DNA of 64,000 nucleotides from a virus, in IMG/VR virus record IMGVR_UViG_3300032293_001706, positions 62,001 to 126,000 of that record. One strand, written 5' to 3'. Made by a program: the position numbers and the translations under genes. The notes under the pieces were generated by a model. The model ran no database searches and was not told where the DNA came from. It was given only the letters and a program-made list of their open reading frames with translations. Shown piece by piece: positions 34,001-43,317 of the stretch; positions within the stretch are counted from its first letter, which is position 1, and the number at the start of each line of letters is the position of its first letter.

Positions 34001-35754
34001 TTGCAACAAATGATTCCAGTAATTTAACAGAATCCGTTTCAAAAGCGGTATTAAGAAAGTTATTAAATGAATCAAATTATTTTCAATTTATTAAAGAAAA
34101 TAACCCATATATTTATGACTCATTAAAGGAAAAACTTAAATTTTTTCATCCGTCGTTCCATTCTATTACACCTGAAGGGCTGAACTCAAGATTAACATTT
34201 TTAATGCAATGTACAAGACCTGGCGATACAATACCAACAAAACAGGCTGATGGTACATTTTTAGATAAAGATGCTAGAAACACATCCTTTGGGGCTCCAC
34301 CAATATGTGTAATTAGAATTGGTGATTTCTATCATACTAAAGCGGTAATAAATAATGTTAAATTTAGTTATGAAGACAAGACCCTTGATTTGAATCCTGA
34401 AGGTATCGGGGTTCAGCCAATGATAGTCGGTGTTTCAATAAGCTTTAATTTTATCGGAGGTCAGAGTCTTAAAGGACCAATCGATGAATTACAAAACGCA
34501 CTTTCTTTTAATTTCTTTGCAAATACTGAAATGTATGATGAAAGGGCGACTGTATTGACAGAATCTGCATATGATAAACAATTTATTGAAAACACACAAC
34601 CTGAAGGAACAACAATTCAAAATACAAATACTGATTTATCAAATGAAGCTGGTGAATTTATTGGTAGGCTAAATGGTGATTTAAGTCCAAGTGGTTTAAC
34701 AGGAAATAATGATTATAAAAATGTTATAGATAGTTTAATTGGTAGTTATGAACAATTATATAATGGAATCTATGATAAATTAGAACAGATAAATACTGAT
34801 TATAATTGGTCTGTTCTTCAGATATATACCTCTGAAAGAATATATAAAGAAGGGGTGTTAAAAACACCTACAGTAAAATCTAAAAATATTTTTGGTTTAT
34901 CAAAAAATTATAAACAAAAAATAAATGACATCTTTACAGAATTATATTTAGATATACAAGAAGAAAATCTTAGTATCTTTAATAAATTACCTGAAAATAT
35001 AACAAAGATTAAAACTTTAAAAAAACAATTAACAAATTTAGTTTTAGAAAAACAAAAAACATTTTTTGATGGGTTAGAAACAATAACAAAACAATTGTCA
35101 CAATCTCAAATAGAATATGTAAGATTAATTGATAAATTAAATTTTTTATCTAATAATGCCGATGGAGTTATGGATAAAAAAGGTAACATTAATTTATATA
35201 ACACATTGTCTTCAGCAACGATTAACAATTTACTTATTAATTCCGATTCAATAACTGATGCTTCTTCAGTCATGATAAATCAATTAATATCGAATCAAAT
35301 TATTGAAGACCTAATTGATTATAACATTCTTGGACTTTCAGGTGTAAACACATTTGATAAATTTTCAAATTCATTATCAGATAAAAGATTCTACACAATA
35401 TTTGGATATGACTTATTGAATAATTATAACGAATTGGAAACAAAAATAATTGGAGAATTAACTCAAAGTCCGTGGAGAAAAAATATATCGGATAATTTGA
35501 ATACTTATTATGGTAAAAAAAATACGGGTTACATTAATGAGCAAGGGATTAAAAAATTCAAGGATTTCAAAAAAACTAATCCTAAATTTTCATCATTATT
35601 ACCGAGTAACTGGAATGAAATAGTAAAAACTAATAGACCAAATAGTTTGCAATTACAAACACCAATCAACTCTACAATCAAAACCCAATTTGAAGAATTA
35701 TATTCAGGAGTAAATTCTCAAGGAGATAAATTTAATGGTAAATTTACATTTTAA
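31096..35754 (+). CDS. Large baseplate / tube-junction protein
   Basis: 1552 aa. Polar N-terminal third; a central tube- or hub-like segment (about residues 590-680: GRVMWFPPYDLSFSDD, FLGRPEAIYTYKG, GSLNFKIVVDHPS); a segment at 850-940 with PNVTIKILLKSN and GCRRVIIDN that resembles a degenerate OmpA-like fold; a second beta domain near 1015-1140 (FHPSFHSITPEGLNSRL, FGAPPICVIRIGDFYH, GVSISFNFIGGQ); and a coiled-coil C-terminus. The FPPYDL...FKIVVDHP pattern suggests a tail-tube-initiator or hub role, like T4 gp48/gp54, but with far greater length. Stop overlaps the next start. Confidence 0.55.
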   Translation: MASGPLSFSTTESLRKKLLSKNLEPYFVNGSTSPKSNAQDVGTKETEWIELPLVNQQDLDKSGEIPQIKLNVLNQYGPDNGRGPSAVFKNQGTKSNQGEFIYQTDNTNKFKESEQEQKELLVLNRFAPQNGWSDAASELESKIIQPQIRDEYVSDSLKPNLYRPSKYTSAQIYLQDNPTGSDGTLSQDSILAQLGAKKLKQLFLDSVAFEIRQQTTGRANAIIAAQDPYLASKIITGRAPLIEPNWSVTVPDSALGKTVNFAARVTGAYSPFSYIPGDYFSFVQPTSLLNQTINRVAGFFGSPNILPTRKTASDIFLAYTGQGTRKLLFGSLGLNKFAPDYRANFINQLGLSAPKGNYYVGSRTSEPLDIVSPSGQIPVNEYGKEVETNVYGPSVLGKLYENDLEFKFGLNQTSTIDGGGLQGGFTWVSPKYKGNAGFNVGKGGDPKGQDPNYQPIAAQYTNSESTQYSFKQGSILDDTQRLINSQPNGGKRLQHVGNAIDQVSKVFNDGYKEITKGSRVIKYVDQNGTFVGTEYGRVFAKDIPYYENTKLQKTEGNIRKNANSILDKTYNLNIFPTTGPDSTTISDGRVKKYMLSIENLAWRTSRRPGLTYADLPESEKGPNGGRVMWFPPYDLSFSDDSTVDWNSNTFLGRPEAIYTYKGTSRGGSLNFKIVVDHPSIMNLIVNNVLSNTNSSQVADQVLDSFFAGLTKFDIYELAKKYQNFSPTELQKIQDTINQSSNPEKIKDSLTANLNKGGTGAGGSMTSNASIGLQDYKPQLSAYINSEFFFNYNQSGGNSYSDALNQYESDNNFKIINNVQSTEIKNSYSRLENLSNQIKSTLDTNPNVTIKILLKSNSSYNEATTVKKDRLTCIEESIIKIVGKNTRLTFENKQGNDSDKLPTINYPCNSATTNNYAVGPVGCRRVIIDNIIETPLPNQNNPNGSTTQSPSTVVGNIASQFRLNNSLNNIATNDSSNLTESVSKAVLRKLLNESNYFQFIKENNPYIYDSLKEKLKFFHPSFHSITPEGLNSRLTFLMQCTRPGDTIPTKQADGTFLDKDARNTSFGAPPICVIRIGDFYHTKAVINNVKFSYEDKTLDLNPEGIGVQPMIVGVSISFNFIGGQSLKGPIDELQNALSFNFFANTEMYDERATVLTESAYDKQFIENTQPEGTTIQNTNTDLSNEAGEFIGRLNGDLSPSGLTGNNDYKNVIDSLIGSYEQLYNGIYDKLEQINTDYNWSVLQIYTSERIYKEGVLKTPTVKSKNIFGLSKNYKQKINDIFTELYLDIQEENLSIFNKLPENITKIKTLKKQLTNLVLEKQKTFFDGLETITKQLSQSQIEYVRLIDKLNFLSNNADGVMDKKGNINLYNTLSSATINNLLINSDSITDASSVMINQLISNQIIEDLIDYNILGLSGVNTFDKFSNSLSDKRFYTIFGYDLLNNYNELETKIIGELTQSPWRKNISDNLNTYYGKKNTGYINEQGIKKFKDFKKTNPKFSSLLPSNWNEIVKTNRPNSLQLQTPINSTIKTQFEELYSGVNSQGDKFNGKFTF

Positions 35755-36071
35755 TGGAATATTTTAACAGATACAATCAATTTTTAATAGACGGAGAACA
35801 GACAGTTGTTCCATATGTTACTTTACCACGAAAGTCTACAGATATTAAATATATCTACAGAGCGGGTACAAGTAGATTAGATAAAATAAGTCAACAATAT
35901 TATAACTCACCATATTTTGGTTGGTTAATTATGGTTGCAAATCCTGAATTTGGAGGATTAGAATGGAATATACCTGATAATTCCGTAATTGTAATACCTT
36001 ACCCTTTAAATGCATCAATTCAGGATTATAATAATGCAATAAAAACTAGATTCTATTATTATGGCAGATAA
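35754..36071 (+). CDS. 53: Baseplate wedge protein, T4 gp53/LysM-like
   Basis: 105 aa. Residues ~33-83 (YRAGTSRLDKISQQYYNSPYFGWLIMVANP, in pieces, then NSVIVIPYP) form a LysM/tail-protein-X-like unit typical of gp53-type wedge proteins: a short strand, a helix with a YYNSP turn, and a closing IP strand. T4 gp53 is about 196 aa, so this is a short version. It starts at an ATG that overlaps the previous stop and itself overlaps the next gene by 11 nt. Confidence 0.65.
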   Translation: MEYFNRYNQFLIDGEQTVVPYVTLPRKSTDIKYIYRAGTSRLDKISQQYYNSPYFGWLIMVANPEFGGLEWNIPDNSVIVIPYPLNASIQDYNNAIKTRFYYYGR

Positions 36072-39000
36072 CTTTGGTGGAGGTGAAAATATATTTTATA
36101 TTGATGATGCAAACATCGTTTTAATTGACCCAAATGCAATTATTGATTCAGATGGTCGAAAAAAAGATAGAGTAATAAAACAAGAAAATCTTGTTATGTA
36201 TGCAAACTTGGAAGTCGAATCGGTTCCAAGAACAAAATTATCAGTAGGTCAAAGTGTTGATAGTGGTATAAGTAATTATACGATTGCGTCAATTAATTTT
36301 CTGAAACCACAAGGTAAAAACGTTTTTGATACAAGTTACACAGACCAACTAACCGCAGGAAGAAATTTACAAGGTACTGTAAACCAACTATCGTTTGATA
36401 AAAATGATAATCCGCAACAATTAAATTATGTTGATACACAGTTATTAGGTATAAAATCAATAAATGTTGATATTAAAAACAATGGAGTTCCAACCGTAAG
36501 TATGACATTAGTTGACATACAAGGAAGGGCATTGTTTGAAACAGGTGGAAACTCCCCCTATTCTGTATTTTTATATTATCCATATCCATTATTTAGGCTA
36601 ACCCTAAAGGGCTATTATGGTAAGGCAATTCAATATGAATTAATGTTAAGAAGTTTTAACGCTTCATTTGAACAATCAACAGGTAACTATAACATTGATT
36701 TACAATTCATTGCAAGAACTAGCGCGATTTTAGATGATATAAGACTTGGTTATTTATTTGCGTTACCAAATATGTACCCAAGATATGAAGTACCTGTAAT
36801 AAATAGTGATACAACATCACAACAGGCAACCGCAAGTCAACAACAAATTGGTGTAAATGTCGCACAACAATCAACAATTGTTAGAACATCAAGAGGGTAT
36901 AACAAAATAAAAGAAGTATTTGAAGAATATAAAAAGGACGGATTAATAGATAGTTCAGTTCCTATTATGACTTTAAATGAAATGCAGATTAATTTATCAA
37001 AATACACACAATTTTTAAATGATGAGTTTGAAAAATTACCATTTGAAGATTTAGTCGCTCTTCAAAAGTATAAGGAAACTGTTGATACGTTTTCAACGGA
37101 GATTGAAAAATGGAGAACCACATATACCGACAATGGTAACATTTTGGTTTTGACAGATAAAACTAAGATGTATCAACTTAAAAATTTAACGATAAATGAC
37201 GAAAGTAGTAATACTACAAAATCAAATACCGCAAATGCGGAATTAGAAAAAATATTAAATAATAATAAAGGTATTTTAGAAACCATTCCAAGATGGAGTA
37301 AAGAAATTGCAATACCTGATAATTTTTTTAAGATAACTAATTTTCAGAAAAAATTTACAGAAGGTGAGATAGATTACATACAAACTTTTTTTAATGTAAG
37401 AGGAAGAGTTGTTAATGACCCAATAAATGATGAGGAATTTTTACAATTTAAAGATAAATTAAAAAATAGATTAATTGAAGAAAAAGTATTACCAACATCT
37501 GAAAATTCTGATAACAGCAGTGTTTCAACTCCAAATCCTTATTACTATACCTTTGATTTGTTTAGTAATGATTATATAAATTTGGTTTCCGTAATAGAAC
37601 AAAATAATCAAAAAGAAAACGAGAGATTAAATGGTATACTACAAGATAGGGTGAAGAAAAATGGTAATGTTAATAATTTACCTTTTAGACCAACAATTAG
37701 AAATGTTGTCGGTGTTATCATTGCATCGGTTGACGCTTTTTATAGGTTAATGGATGAAATACATGAAAAGGCTTGGAATGAGAGAGATAATCCTGATAGA
37801 ATAAGGTCGATAATTAGTAACGATACACCATCACCTGAAGGTAAAAATTCAACACAAACAACAACTAAAAATATTACAAATTTTGTTTATCCTTGGCCTC
37901 AATTTGTACAAAAAAAAGAAGGTTCAGGTAATTCAGAATATCAAATAACATATCCTGGTTCAAAATCAGTTTTGAATTTTACTAACGGTTATGATACAAG
38001 AGTATGGCCTGAAGTTGAGTTTGTCGAACAATTTTTATATGGATTAACAGTTAAAGATTTGGACTACAATTCAGACAATCAAATATCGCCAACATTAAAA
38101 TTAAACTACACACCATCTTCAGCAATCGAATTTGAGTATGTTGATAAAATATATTCAAACACAGCGGTTTATGATTTTGTGTATGAAATGTATGAAAGAC
38201 TTTTGTTAAATACTTATTATTCGGGATTATATTATAGTGAAACTAATTTCGATTTAATTAATTCTGGGTCTGACATGGAATATAGTAATATTTCAAATTC
38301 AGGATTACCAAACGGTGAATTGAAAAAAATTTTAAGTGACCAACTAACTAAACAAAATCTTTATGATTTCTTGAAATCGACTTCAGGACAAAACAATGAA
38401 GGGCAACTTTGGAACAATTTTTTAACACAAAGTTATAACACAGGTTACATAATACAAAAGATTAAAGAGCAGAGTGAACTATATTCTGACAGTGAATATA
38501 AAAATTTAACAAAAAATCCTATTAAGTTAACAACTCAAGATACTATTGTAAATTTTTTAAAAGACCCTACAAGTTCAAACAATACATTAATGGATACGTA
38601 TCCATTTATAATACCTCAATTTCAACAAAAACTACCAGGAGCCACAAGTATAAATTTTTATGATACTATAAATACGTATACGTTAGATTCACAAAATCTA
38701 TTTATTACCAACCAAAAAAATAATTTATTACCATTAACTAAAAATTCTTCAGCTCTAAATGGATATAATAATCCAAACATTGGTGATGCGGATATTAATG
38801 GATACTTTAATACTAATTTTAGTAACCCTAATAGGAGAATGGTGACAGAAGGTAATGTTTTTTATTCAGATAACAATAGATTAACTGAAACTCAAACAAC
38901 GAGTATGTTAAATACTCCATACTTTTTAAATTCACTTATGGAATCATCAGAATTAAGTGGTGACACTAAGTATGTTAAACCGGCTTATTTATTACTTAAC

Positions 39001-42000
39001 TCATTACCTTTAACCACTTTATATGAAAGATATTTAGATATCGCAAATAATGTTAAGGATGAATATATTTTTGCGTCTTTAAATAAATTTTCGGCAATTC
39101 ATAAGTTACCATATGCTTGGATTTTAAAGATAGGTTCTGTATGGTACAGATATAAAGAATATGTAAATAATAATGTTGATATTTTAGATAGTATTTGGAA
39201 AGATTTTAATTATAAAAAAGCTTACGACCCACAGAGCTCAAATGATAAAAAAGTTTACAGTATAATACAAAATAACTCAACAACAAAATCTAATTTTATT
39301 CTAAACGACACACAAAAAATAAATGTAGGATTTTATCCTGGTTTATATAACAGCGTTTATAAGATAATTACAGATTCTGATTTATTTAATAACGATGTTG
39401 ACAATAAAGACAAAAGTTTTTGGGATAAACTAAAGGTTTCTCTTGATAGTAGTTTACAAACTAAAAAACCTGAAGGAGACATAAATCCATATTTTTCAAC
39501 ATTTAAAATAACGACTGACGAGAGTGATGATTTTGGGCCATCAAACATCGGAAAATATCTTGTAATGCCATCTTGTGGGTTTCTACCATTTCAGCAGGCG
39601 TATTATCAAGTAACCACCAATGGTAATAATGATAATGTGTCCAAGGAAAAAGTTAATGTACCTCAAACTTTTAATGGTAGTACTAAAGTATTTTGGGAAG
39701 CACCAAATTATGGTTGGTTTGATAATACAAAAATCAATAAACCAAACTTTAATGAATACCTAAAATATGTTGTGGCACAAGACAATCAGCCAGAACAATT
39801 TGAGTTTTACTTATCAAAAACGAAATATAGTAATATTGAAGACATTTTTGGTGTCTTTGATTATAACCAATTAGATTTATTTGAAAATGAGTTTTTAGAG
39901 TTTTCAAAAGAAGATGGTAGTTCACAGTTAGTTCAAAACTCCGATATTGCTTATACAAATTTTAAACAATTATTTAAAAAAATGATGATTGTTGAAATTG
40001 CAGACGCTAACAATCTTTCAGACATAAGTAAAAAACAATCAACAATAATTACAGAAACATTAAATAAATTTATGGAAATACCCGTTTATTTAAAAAACGG
40101 AAACCCAAAAAAGTTTGATAGGATAAATTTTGGTAATTTCATAAATGGAAATTCTGGTGGTAGTGGAGTAACTAGAATGATACCAAGTCAAAGAAAAAAT
40201 TATGGTAATTATGTACCAAATTCAATTCAGACATCTAAAACTAACAATGACATTAATTGGAAAACACTCAAACTATATGTTGGAGATTCAACCATTTCAA
40301 ACCTAAGTCTAACTGACAACTCATATGTTTATGACTTCTTTATAGATAACAATATTGCGTTTACAGAACAAAATATAAAAGACCTGTCTAAGTTAATTAA
40401 GATATATGCAACACAAAAAAGATTAAACAATGGTGAATATAACTCTCAAAGGTTTAAGGAAGATATAACCAAATTAATGAGTGATACATATGAAAAAAGA
40501 ACAAATATTGAAACCCAACTTAGAAGTAGATTAAGTAATTTAACAAATGGAACACAAAACAATGAAATCACCATTAACAAATATGAAGGGGATGAAACCA
40601 AATTGGAAATGTGGGAATTATTTAAAGCAATAAATGATAAATGGGTCGCAGGTATTGATTTTAAACGAAGAACAATATTTGAAGAATTTTTATTTTTTGA
40701 TAGGGCTAATAGAGATATTGGTGATGATTTTATAATTAAAGTGGATTCGGTTAGAAAATATTGTACTTGGGAAAACTCAAATACTTCTGTAATGAATTTG
40801 ATTAGTATGTTATTAAGGGATAATAAGATGAATTTTTTTGTTATGCCGGCATATATTAATTTTTATGGAAAACCTTCAAAAAGGTTTACAACACAAAATG
40901 AAACAATATTAAATAACGCAAATGATGTTTTTAGTACGTTTGGTTATGTTGATTATACATCATCCGCGCCAAAATTTTTATGTCAATATATAGGTAGGCC
41001 ATCAGAAACGTTGTCAATGGACAATGACCCAAAATATCCATTTAAAAGTGATTCATTTGATTTAGGTCAAAACGCTGGAAACCCAATTAGAAATACAAAT
41101 CCTGTAACAAATCAATTTAATAACAATAAAGCGGTTGGGTTTGTTGTTGATTTTGGGGTTACAAATCAAAATGTTTTTACATCTTTTGAAATATCACAAA
41201 ATCAAAACGTAACATCTTCAGAACAAATTCAGATTGTTGTTGATATGGGTCGTTTAGGAGGTAATAAAAAAACTTCACAACAGACAACAGCATTATATGA
41301 GTTATATAAAAATAGGGTTTATAATTCAACAATTAAAACATTAGGTAATGTAATGATACAACCAACAATGTATTTTGTTATAAGACATATGCCAATGTTT
41401 AATGGGACTTATGTGATTAGAAATGTAAAACACTCGATTTCACCTGGAAATTTTGAAACCACATTTGAAGGACAAAGAATATCTGCACTTTCAAATTCAA
41501 AAATAAATAACGAGTTGGCTTCTTTAAATGAGGACTTTACAAAAAAATTAAACGATAAAGTAAAAACATTGGTTTCTAATAATCAATTAGTTGTTAGAAA
41601 TAATTCAAACCAATATGTTACAGGACAAGACGCCAAAAATATAAATATATCAATTAGAATACCATATCAAGGTAATATTGTAACCGCGATAGATAGTAGT
41701 GAACAGACATGTAATGAAAATCTTTATGGATATCCTGATAGTCCACAATCTAAATTAGAGTTAAAAGATTTTAATTCAAGAAAAGTAAGTAAAACTGAAT
41801 TAATTAATTTAATACGTACAAACATTGAAGATAAAAATATGAGATTGTTTTTATATTCTTTATTCTTCCTAACAGGGTATGATATATATCAAAATAGTTT
41901 TGAAATTAAGTTAAATAATATTTTTGGAGCGACAGGGGACATTCAATGGAATTCATTGGAAAATGTTAACGGATATAGATGTCTATTAACTAATGAAAGA

Positions 42001-42321
42001 TTTCCGATACCGTATTTAAATTTTGAAACTTTGGATAAATGTTTAACTTTCATGAATTCATATTTTAAAGAACTATTAACTGTTTATTTAAATGACAAAA
42101 CAAATTTCGTATGTACTACCGATGATAGTTATAACCCTAATAATTTGGATAATGATTTTTATAGAACATGTATTACAAATATTTTTGTTAAGTTATTTTA
42201 TGATAAATGGTATACGTCAGGTTCATCAACCAAATATAATGAGAATACTTCATATAATACTTGGATATTAAATACTAGTTTTATTCTAAATGAGAAACAA
42301 ACTAAATCACTTTTGATATAA
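36061..42321 (+). CDS. Giant baseplate hub-like protein
   Basis: 2086 aa, the longest gene in the window. N-terminal ~230 residues (GIKSINVDIKNNGVPTVSMTLVD in pieces, FRLTLKGYYGKAIQYEL, GNYNIDLQFIARTSA) look like a hub domain of the gp27/gpD type. About 1700-1800 (VMIQPTMYFVIRHMPMFNG, SISPGNFETTFEGQ) closes a second hub-like beta domain. The ~1400 residues between are Asn/Thr/Ser-rich and lack recognisable enzymatic motifs; no lysozyme signature is seen. The C-terminal ~200 residues are helical with several Cys and aromatics. Probably the central spike/hub platform of a large baseplate. Confidence 0.55.
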   Translation: MADNFGGGENIFYIDDANIVLIDPNAIIDSDGRKKDRVIKQENLVMYANLEVESVPRTKLSVGQSVDSGISNYTIASINFLKPQGKNVFDTSYTDQLTAGRNLQGTVNQLSFDKNDNPQQLNYVDTQLLGIKSINVDIKNNGVPTVSMTLVDIQGRALFETGGNSPYSVFLYYPYPLFRLTLKGYYGKAIQYELMLRSFNASFEQSTGNYNIDLQFIARTSAILDDIRLGYLFALPNMYPRYEVPVINSDTTSQQATASQQQIGVNVAQQSTIVRTSRGYNKIKEVFEEYKKDGLIDSSVPIMTLNEMQINLSKYTQFLNDEFEKLPFEDLVALQKYKETVDTFSTEIEKWRTTYTDNGNILVLTDKTKMYQLKNLTINDESSNTTKSNTANAELEKILNNNKGILETIPRWSKEIAIPDNFFKITNFQKKFTEGEIDYIQTFFNVRGRVVNDPINDEEFLQFKDKLKNRLIEEKVLPTSENSDNSSVSTPNPYYYTFDLFSNDYINLVSVIEQNNQKENERLNGILQDRVKKNGNVNNLPFRPTIRNVVGVIIASVDAFYRLMDEIHEKAWNERDNPDRIRSIISNDTPSPEGKNSTQTTTKNITNFVYPWPQFVQKKEGSGNSEYQITYPGSKSVLNFTNGYDTRVWPEVEFVEQFLYGLTVKDLDYNSDNQISPTLKLNYTPSSAIEFEYVDKIYSNTAVYDFVYEMYERLLLNTYYSGLYYSETNFDLINSGSDMEYSNISNSGLPNGELKKILSDQLTKQNLYDFLKSTSGQNNEGQLWNNFLTQSYNTGYIIQKIKEQSELYSDSEYKNLTKNPIKLTTQDTIVNFLKDPTSSNNTLMDTYPFIIPQFQQKLPGATSINFYDTINTYTLDSQNLFITNQKNNLLPLTKNSSALNGYNNPNIGDADINGYFNTNFSNPNRRMVTEGNVFYSDNNRLTETQTTSMLNTPYFLNSLMESSELSGDTKYVKPAYLLLNSLPLTTLYERYLDIANNVKDEYIFASLNKFSAIHKLPYAWILKIGSVWYRYKEYVNNNVDILDSIWKDFNYKKAYDPQSSNDKKVYSIIQNNSTTKSNFILNDTQKINVGFYPGLYNSVYKIITDSDLFNNDVDNKDKSFWDKLKVSLDSSLQTKKPEGDINPYFSTFKITTDESDDFGPSNIGKYLVMPSCGFLPFQQAYYQVTTNGNNDNVSKEKVNVPQTFNGSTKVFWEAPNYGWFDNTKINKPNFNEYLKYVVAQDNQPEQFEFYLSKTKYSNIEDIFGVFDYNQLDLFENEFLEFSKEDGSSQLVQNSDIAYTNFKQLFKKMMIVEIADANNLSDISKKQSTIITETLNKFMEIPVYLKNGNPKKFDRINFGNFINGNSGGSGVTRMIPSQRKNYGNYVPNSIQTSKTNNDINWKTLKLYVGDSTISNLSLTDNSYVYDFFIDNNIAFTEQNIKDLSKLIKIYATQKRLNNGEYNSQRFKEDITKLMSDTYEKRTNIETQLRSRLSNLTNGTQNNEITINKYEGDETKLEMWELFKAINDKWVAGIDFKRRTIFEEFLFFDRANRDIGDDFIIKVDSVRKYCTWENSNTSVMNLISMLLRDNKMNFFVMPAYINFYGKPSKRFTTQNETILNNANDVFSTFGYVDYTSSAPKFLCQYIGRPSETLSMDNDPKYPFKSDSFDLGQNAGNPIRNTNPVTNQFNNNKAVGFVVDFGVTNQNVFTSFEISQNQNVTSSEQIQIVVDMGRLGGNKKTSQQTTALYELYKNRVYNSTIKTLGNVMIQPTMYFVIRHMPMFNGTYVIRNVKHSISPGNFETTFEGQRISALSNSKINNELASLNEDFTKKLNDKVKTLVSNNQLVVRNNSNQYVTGQDAKNINISIRIPYQGNIVTAIDSSEQTCNENLYGYPDSPQSKLELKDFNSRKVSKTELINLIRTNIEDKNMRLFLYSLFFLTGYDIYQNSFEIKLNNIFGATGDIQWNSLENVNGYRCLLTNERFPIPYLNFETLDKCLTFMNSYFKELLTVYLNDKTNFVCTTDDSYNPNNLDNDFYRTCITNIFVKLFYDKWYTSGSSTKYNENTSYNTWILNTSFILNEKQTKSLLI

Positions 42322-42326
42322 CGATA

Positions 42327-42333
42327 TATTTAT
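42327..42333 (+). promoter_or_regulatory. TATTTAT motif upstream of 42347 gene
   Basis: TATTTAT 13 nt before the ATG at 42347, following the giant hub gene. Confidence 0.35.
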
Positions 42334-42346
42334 AATAAAAAATACT

Positions 42347-42574
42347 ATGAATAGTTTAAAAAACGTATTAGATAATTATTTGCAAAAAGACACAGTTATT
42401 GCAGAAAAAGATTTGGGAAACGGATATAAAGAAGTTTGTGATTTACAAACAGGTGATTGTTATACCGTAAGACTAAAAGACGGTTTAATTGAAAGAGTCG
42501 ATAACACATTAAAATTAAACAGAACTCTACAAGTGGAAACACCACACGGAGTTAAAACATTATTAAGAGACTAA
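42347..42574 (+). CDS. Small hypothetical protein (75 aa)
   Basis: Acidic/basic alternating protein, LKNVLDNYLQKDTV then EVCDLQTGDCYTVRLKDGL, with two Cys six residues apart and a probable small beta barrel. It directly precedes the prohead-core-like gene (4 nt). No family recognised; a short partner of the next protein is possible. Confidence 0.55.
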   Translation: MNSLKNVLDNYLQKDTVIAEKDLGNGYKEVCDLQTGDCYTVRLKDGLIERVDNTLKLNRTLQVETPHGVKTLLRD

Positions 42575-42578
42575 AAAA

Positions 42579-43250
42579 ATGAAAACAACAATATCAGAAG
42601 AAATTATCAGAGAGCTTAAAAGACATAACCAAATTAACAAATATATTGTCGAACAGGGAGCTCCCACAGAACCTGAGACACCACCTACACCTGATGAAGT
42701 AACACCACCTACACCTGATGACGCAACATTAGGGGGTGTAACACCATCTCCAGCAGAACCAACAACTGAACCAGGTCAACCTATTGATATTGCAAACGAC
42801 CCTGATGTTGAAGAACTAACAGACGAACCAAACGATACTGTAAATGATACTGTAAGTGATACTGAAAGTGGAACAGAAGAATTGGACATTACCGAACTTG
42901 TTAATTCACAGAAAAATATAGAAAACAAACAAGAAGAATTTATGGGTTCAATTATGGGTAAGTTAGACGACTTAGAACAGAAATTGGCACAAATGGACAA
43001 CATCTTTCAAAAGATAAATGACATTGAAAGTAAAGTTGAAAAGTATAGACCAAAAAGTGCTGAGGAAAAATTACAGTTAAGGTCATTAGATTCATACCCA
43101 TTTAATCAAAAACTTACAGATTTTTTTGATGAAAAGTCCGAAGAGATGGAAAAAACAGGAAAAAATCAATATGTTTTAACAACCGATGACGTTGAAGACG
43201 TTGATGGTCGACAAATTAGAAAAACTTTTGACCAAGCAATTGGAACCTGA
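42579..43250 (+). CDS. Prohead core/scaffold-like protein
   Basis: 223 aa. N-terminal basic helix (MKTTISEEIIRELKRHNQ...IVE), then a Pro/Glu/Thr-rich acidic linker with two near-repeats of TPDEVTPPTPDD type, then a coiled coil (about 105-150: QKNIENKQEEFMGSIM, KLDDLEQKLAQMDNIF) and a C-terminal domain with YPFNQKLTDFFDEKSEE. This layout resembles phage core/scaffold proteins. The leader has several [LI]-x-E sites (ISE, IRE, IVE), the T4 prohead protease type. A head-assembly role is inferred. Confidence 0.5.
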   Translation: MKTTISEEIIRELKRHNQINKYIVEQGAPTEPETPPTPDEVTPPTPDDATLGGVTPSPAEPTTEPGQPIDIANDPDVEELTDEPNDTVNDTVSDTESGTEELDITELVNSQKNIENKQEEFMGSIMGKLDDLEQKLAQMDNIFQKINDIESKVEKYRPKSAEEKLQLRSLDSYPFNQKLTDFFDEKSEEMEKTGKNQYVLTTDDVEDVDGRQIRKTFDQAIGT

Positions 43251-43317
43251 TTTGATTTATTAAGATTATTTCTTATACTTATTTTACAACTAAAATAACT
43301 ATTTAATACAACAAATT

